Assembly: GCA_947251855.1 (NCBI GenBank)
Contig: CAMXUZ010000248.1
Span: forward strand, 1 to 8,474
Reading direction: 5' to 3'
DNA: 8,474 nt
Origin: an uncultured Ruaniaceae bacterium
GTDB taxonomy: Bacteria; Actinomycetota; Actinomycetes; Actinomycetales; Beutenbergiaceae
Shown here piece after piece: positions 6,413-8,474 of the stretch. Below the pieces are notes generated by a model that was not told the origin of the DNA, searched no databases, and saw only the letters and a program-made list of their open reading frames with translations. Every line of letters starts with the position of its first letter. Positions within the stretch are counted from its first letter, which is position 1. The translations under genes were made by a program, and so were the position numbers.

Positions 6413-7702
6413 ATGCAAGAAGGCACCCGTCTAGACCCATGGTTTGACTCCTACGCGGAGCGCACCCACCATATGAAAGCCTCGGCGATACGGGCACTTT
6501 TCGCTGTGGCCAACCGCCCTGAGGTGGTGTCGCTCGCCGGCGGGATGCCGTTTCTAGACGGGTTGCCCCTTGACGTCGTCGCGGAGGTGAGCTCCCGCCT
6601 CATCCGAGAGCACGGCACCGTCGCGATGCAGTACGGTTCGGGGCAGGGCGCACCGGAGCTGCGCGAGCAGATCCTCGAAGTGATGGCCCTGGAGGCGATC
6701 TCCGCGCACGCCGACGACGTCGTCGTCACCACCGGCTCGCAGCAGGCCCTCGACCTCGTCACGAGAATATTCATCGATCCGGGCGATGTCATTGTTGCAG
6801 AAGCGCCGAGCTACGTCGGAGCGCTCGGGGTGTTTCATGCCGCCCAAGCCGAAGTCGAGCATGTTCCTATGGACGACGACGGGCTCGTACCCGAAGCGCT
6901 GGAGGAGACCCTCGCCCGGCTCGCAGCCGAGGGACGCCGGGTGAAGTTCATCTACACGGTCCCGAACTTCCACAATCCCGGTGGGATGACCCTGAGCTTG
7001 GAACGGCGCCCGCAGATCACCGAGATCGCGAAGAAGTACGGCGTGCTCATCCTCGAGGACAACCCGTACGGATTGTTGGGTTTTGACGCCGATCCCTTAC
7101 CGGCGCTGCATTCCTTCGCCCCCGAGCACGTCATCTACCTCGGGTCGTTCTCCAAGACGTTCGCCCCGGGCTTTCGGGTCGGGTGGGCGCTCGCCCCGCA
7201 CGCGGTTCGCGAGAAACTCGTCATCGCGTCCGAGGCCTCGATCCTGTGCCCCTCGATGATGTCGCAACTGTCGATCTCGACCTACCTGAAGAACTGGGAT
7301 TGGCTCGGCCAAGTGAAGAAATTCCGGGAGGTCTATCGAGAGCGCCGCGACGCGATGATCAGCGCGCTGGAGGAGTACCTGCCCGACGCACGCTGGACGG
7401 TCCCGCAAGGCGGCTTCTACACGTGGGTGACCCTGCCCGACGGCCTGGTCGCCCACTCCATGCTGCCCCGCGCCGTCACCGAACTCGTTGCCTACGTGCC
7501 CGGTATTGCGTTCTACGCCGACGACGGCGGATCGGCGAACATGCGACTCTCGTTCTGCTACCCCACGCCCGAGCGCATCACCGAGGGTGTGCGGCGCCTC
7601 TCCCGCGTGGTGCAGAAAGAACTCGAACTCGTACAGATGTTCGGAATCGATGCCACGAATACGCTCACGGGCACCCATGCCCCCGGACCGGACGTGAACT
7701 GA
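6413..7702 (+). CDS. PLP-dependent class I/II aminotransferase (2-aminoadipate aminotransferase-like, no HTH domain)
   Basis: The 429-residue protein is a fold-type-I aminotransferase. PLP-binding features are SFSKTFAPGFRVGW with Schiff-base Lys248, Asn188 (NFHNPGG), Asp216 with the following Tyr (EDNPYG) and the carboxylate-binding Arg378 (NMRLSF). The N-terminal segment with LAGGMP and YGSGQG resembles LysN/2-aminoadipate aminotransferases and the catalytic half of MocR regulators, but the DNA-binding domain is absent. Substrate cannot be told from sequence; aromatic, branched-chain or aminoadipate types are all possible. ATG 6413 directly follows the trxA stop and has only a weak ribosome site (GAAGAA, 6395-6400), so translation probably depends on trxA. 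The downstream ATG 6473 would remove the LDPWFDSYAERT segment that family members appear to share. The stop codon overlaps the ligase start (TGATG), suggesting joint expression. Confidence 0.9.
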   Translation: MQEGTRLDPWFDSYAERTHHMKASAIRALFAVANRPEVVSLAGGMPFLDGLPLDVVAEVSSRLIREHGTVAMQYGSGQGAPELREQILEVMALEAISAHADDVVVTTGSQQALDLVTRIFIDPGDVIVAEAPSYVGALGVFHAAQAEVEHVPMDDDGLVPEALEETLARLAAEGRRVKFIYTVPNFHNPGGMTLSLERRPQITEIAKKYGVLILEDNPYGLLGFDADPLPALHSFAPEHVIYLGSFSKTFAPGFRVGWALAPHAVREKLVIASEASILCPSMMSQLSISTYLKNWDWLGQVKKFREVYRERRDAMISALEEYLPDARWTVPQGGFYTWVTLPDGLVAHSMLPRAVTELVAYVPGIAFYADDGGSANMRLSFCYPTPERITEGVRRLSRVVQKELELVQMFGIDATNTLTGTHAPGPDVN

Positions 7703-8474
7703 TGAACACCTCCCCTCTCCCGCACGACGGCCCTGCTCCCGCGACCGGGGAGGCGCACGTCCTCGTACTTTCCGGGGGCCTGTCCCACGAACGCGATGTC
7801 TCGATCAAATCCGGTCGCCGAGTCGCCCAGGTACTGCGCAGCGCGGGCTTCGAGGTCACCCTCGGCGACGTCGACACGAATCTCCTGCCCTTCGTTCAAC
7901 AGACCCAGCCCGACGTCGTCTGGCCGCTCCTGCACGGATCCACGGGAGAGGACGGCTCACTCACCGATCTCCTCTCGCTCACCGGAGTACCCTTCATCGG
8001 CTCAGAGGCCACCGGGGCGCGGGTCTCCTGGTCCAAGCCCATCGCGAAAGCGGTCGTTGCCCGTGCCGGGGGCACCACCCCGCGGCTGACGACCTTCACC
8101 CAAGCACTGTTCCGTGACGTCGGCGCGCCGGGCATCCTCGAACTCGTGAGCTCTCATTTCACGTTCCCCCTCGTGGTCAAACCCGCGAGCGGGGGTTCCG
8201 CGCTCGGTGTGAGTGTCGTTGATGCTCCCGAGCACCTGCCGCACGCGATGGTTTCTGCGTTCGCTTACGACGACGTCGTCATGGTCGAAGAGTTCGTCGA
8301 CGGGATCGAAGTGGCCGTCTCGGTAGTCGACTTCGGAAGCGGACCCCTCGCCTTGCCGGCGGTCGAGATCGACACCGAAGGCGCCTACGACTACGACGCT
8401 CGGTACAATGCCGGACGCTCGGAGTATTTCGTCCCCGCGCGGCTCGACGAAACCCAGTTGAAGTCTGCCGAACG
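7702..8474 (+). CDS. D-alanine--D-alanine ligase family protein, 3' end outside window
   Basis: The frame stays open to the window edge (257 codons seen, over two thirds of the usual 320-370). This ATP-grasp enzyme family joins two D-alanines for the peptidoglycan stem peptide in the cytoplasm. Visible motifs are LSGGLSHERDVS (Glu30), HGSTGEDG (78-85), the ATP-binding VVKPASGGSALGVS (Lys160, Ser166), VEEFVDGIEVAV (Glu196, Glu197, Glu203), PAVEI and YDYDARY (229-235). Tyr235 aligns with E. coli DdlB Tyr216, which fits D-Ala rather than D-lactate as second substrate. Arg234 replaces the usual Lys215. The start overlaps the aminotransferase stop by one base, and there is no strong ribosome site. 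About 18 residues precede the first strand (HVLVLSGG). Many actinobacteria carry the main ddl elsewhere, next to gpsA, so this could be a paralog with a changed substrate; I therefore give no gene symbol. Confidence 0.9.
   Translation, partial: MNTSPLPHDGPAPATGEAHVLVLSGGLSHERDVSIKSGRRVAQVLRSAGFEVTLGDVDTNLLPFVQQTQPDVVWPLLHGSTGEDGSLTDLLSLTGVPFIGSEATGARVSWSKPIAKAVVARAGGTTPRLTTFTQALFRDVGAPGILELVSSHFTFPLVVKPASGGSALGVSVVDAPEHLPHAMVSAFAYDDVVMVEEFVDGIEVAVSVVDFGSGPLALPAVEIDTEGAYDYDARYNAGRSEYFVPARLDETQLKSAE

Noticed and set aside
6473..6475. ATG 6473 as start of the aminotransferase
   Set aside because: It would drop the LDPWFDSYAERT segment typical of the family. A GGAG at 6457-6460 exists, but 12 nt away is rather far.

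Overview
The window is about two thirds G+C, and its third codon positions are almost all G or C. It carries the gene order DUF6049 protein - murJ (fused to a pseudokinase) - trxB - trxA. This order is characteristic of actinobacterial chromosomes close to the replication origin; Mycobacterium tuberculosis has Rv3909, Rv3910, sigM, Rv3912, trxB2 and trxC in the same region. A member of the Micrococcales or Actinomycetales is the best guess, by synteny and composition only. All six genes lie on the + strand and the coding density is very high. I see no tRNA, rRNA, CRISPR array, insertion sequence or other mobile element.

Layout: 2-1339 is the 3' part of a DUF6049-family membrane-anchored exported protein whose start lies upstream. 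It overlaps by 8 nt murJ (1332-4979), a 1215-codon gene joining a MurJ lipid II flippase core, a cytoplasmic protein-kinase-like domain without catalytic residues, a disordered linker, one more membrane helix, a Pro/Glu stalk and an extracellular beta-sandwich domain. After a 96-nt gap come trxB (5076-6044) and trxA (6089-6412), a thioredoxin reductase and thioredoxin pair. A fold-type-I PLP aminotransferase (6413-7702) starts directly after the trxA stop codon, and a D-alanine--D-alanine ligase-like gene (7702 to beyond the window) overlaps it by one base.

Two functional units follow from this. DUF6049-murJ is a cell-envelope pair acting in lipid II export. trxB-trxA-aminotransferase-ddl looks like one transcription unit. 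The gap before trxB holds a good match to a SigR/SigH-type thiol-stress promoter (GGGAAC-N18-GTT, 5006-5032), so disulfide stress probably drives trxBA and may also reach the aminotransferase and ligase. The most interesting points are this promoter, which also settles the trxB start, and a sharp local loss of GC-ending codons in murJ exactly at the flippase/pseudokinase junction. That dip, together with a ribosome-binding-like site before an in-frame GTG (3060), suggests a recent gene fusion or an internal start producing a separate pseudokinase protein. No wholly new system is evident.
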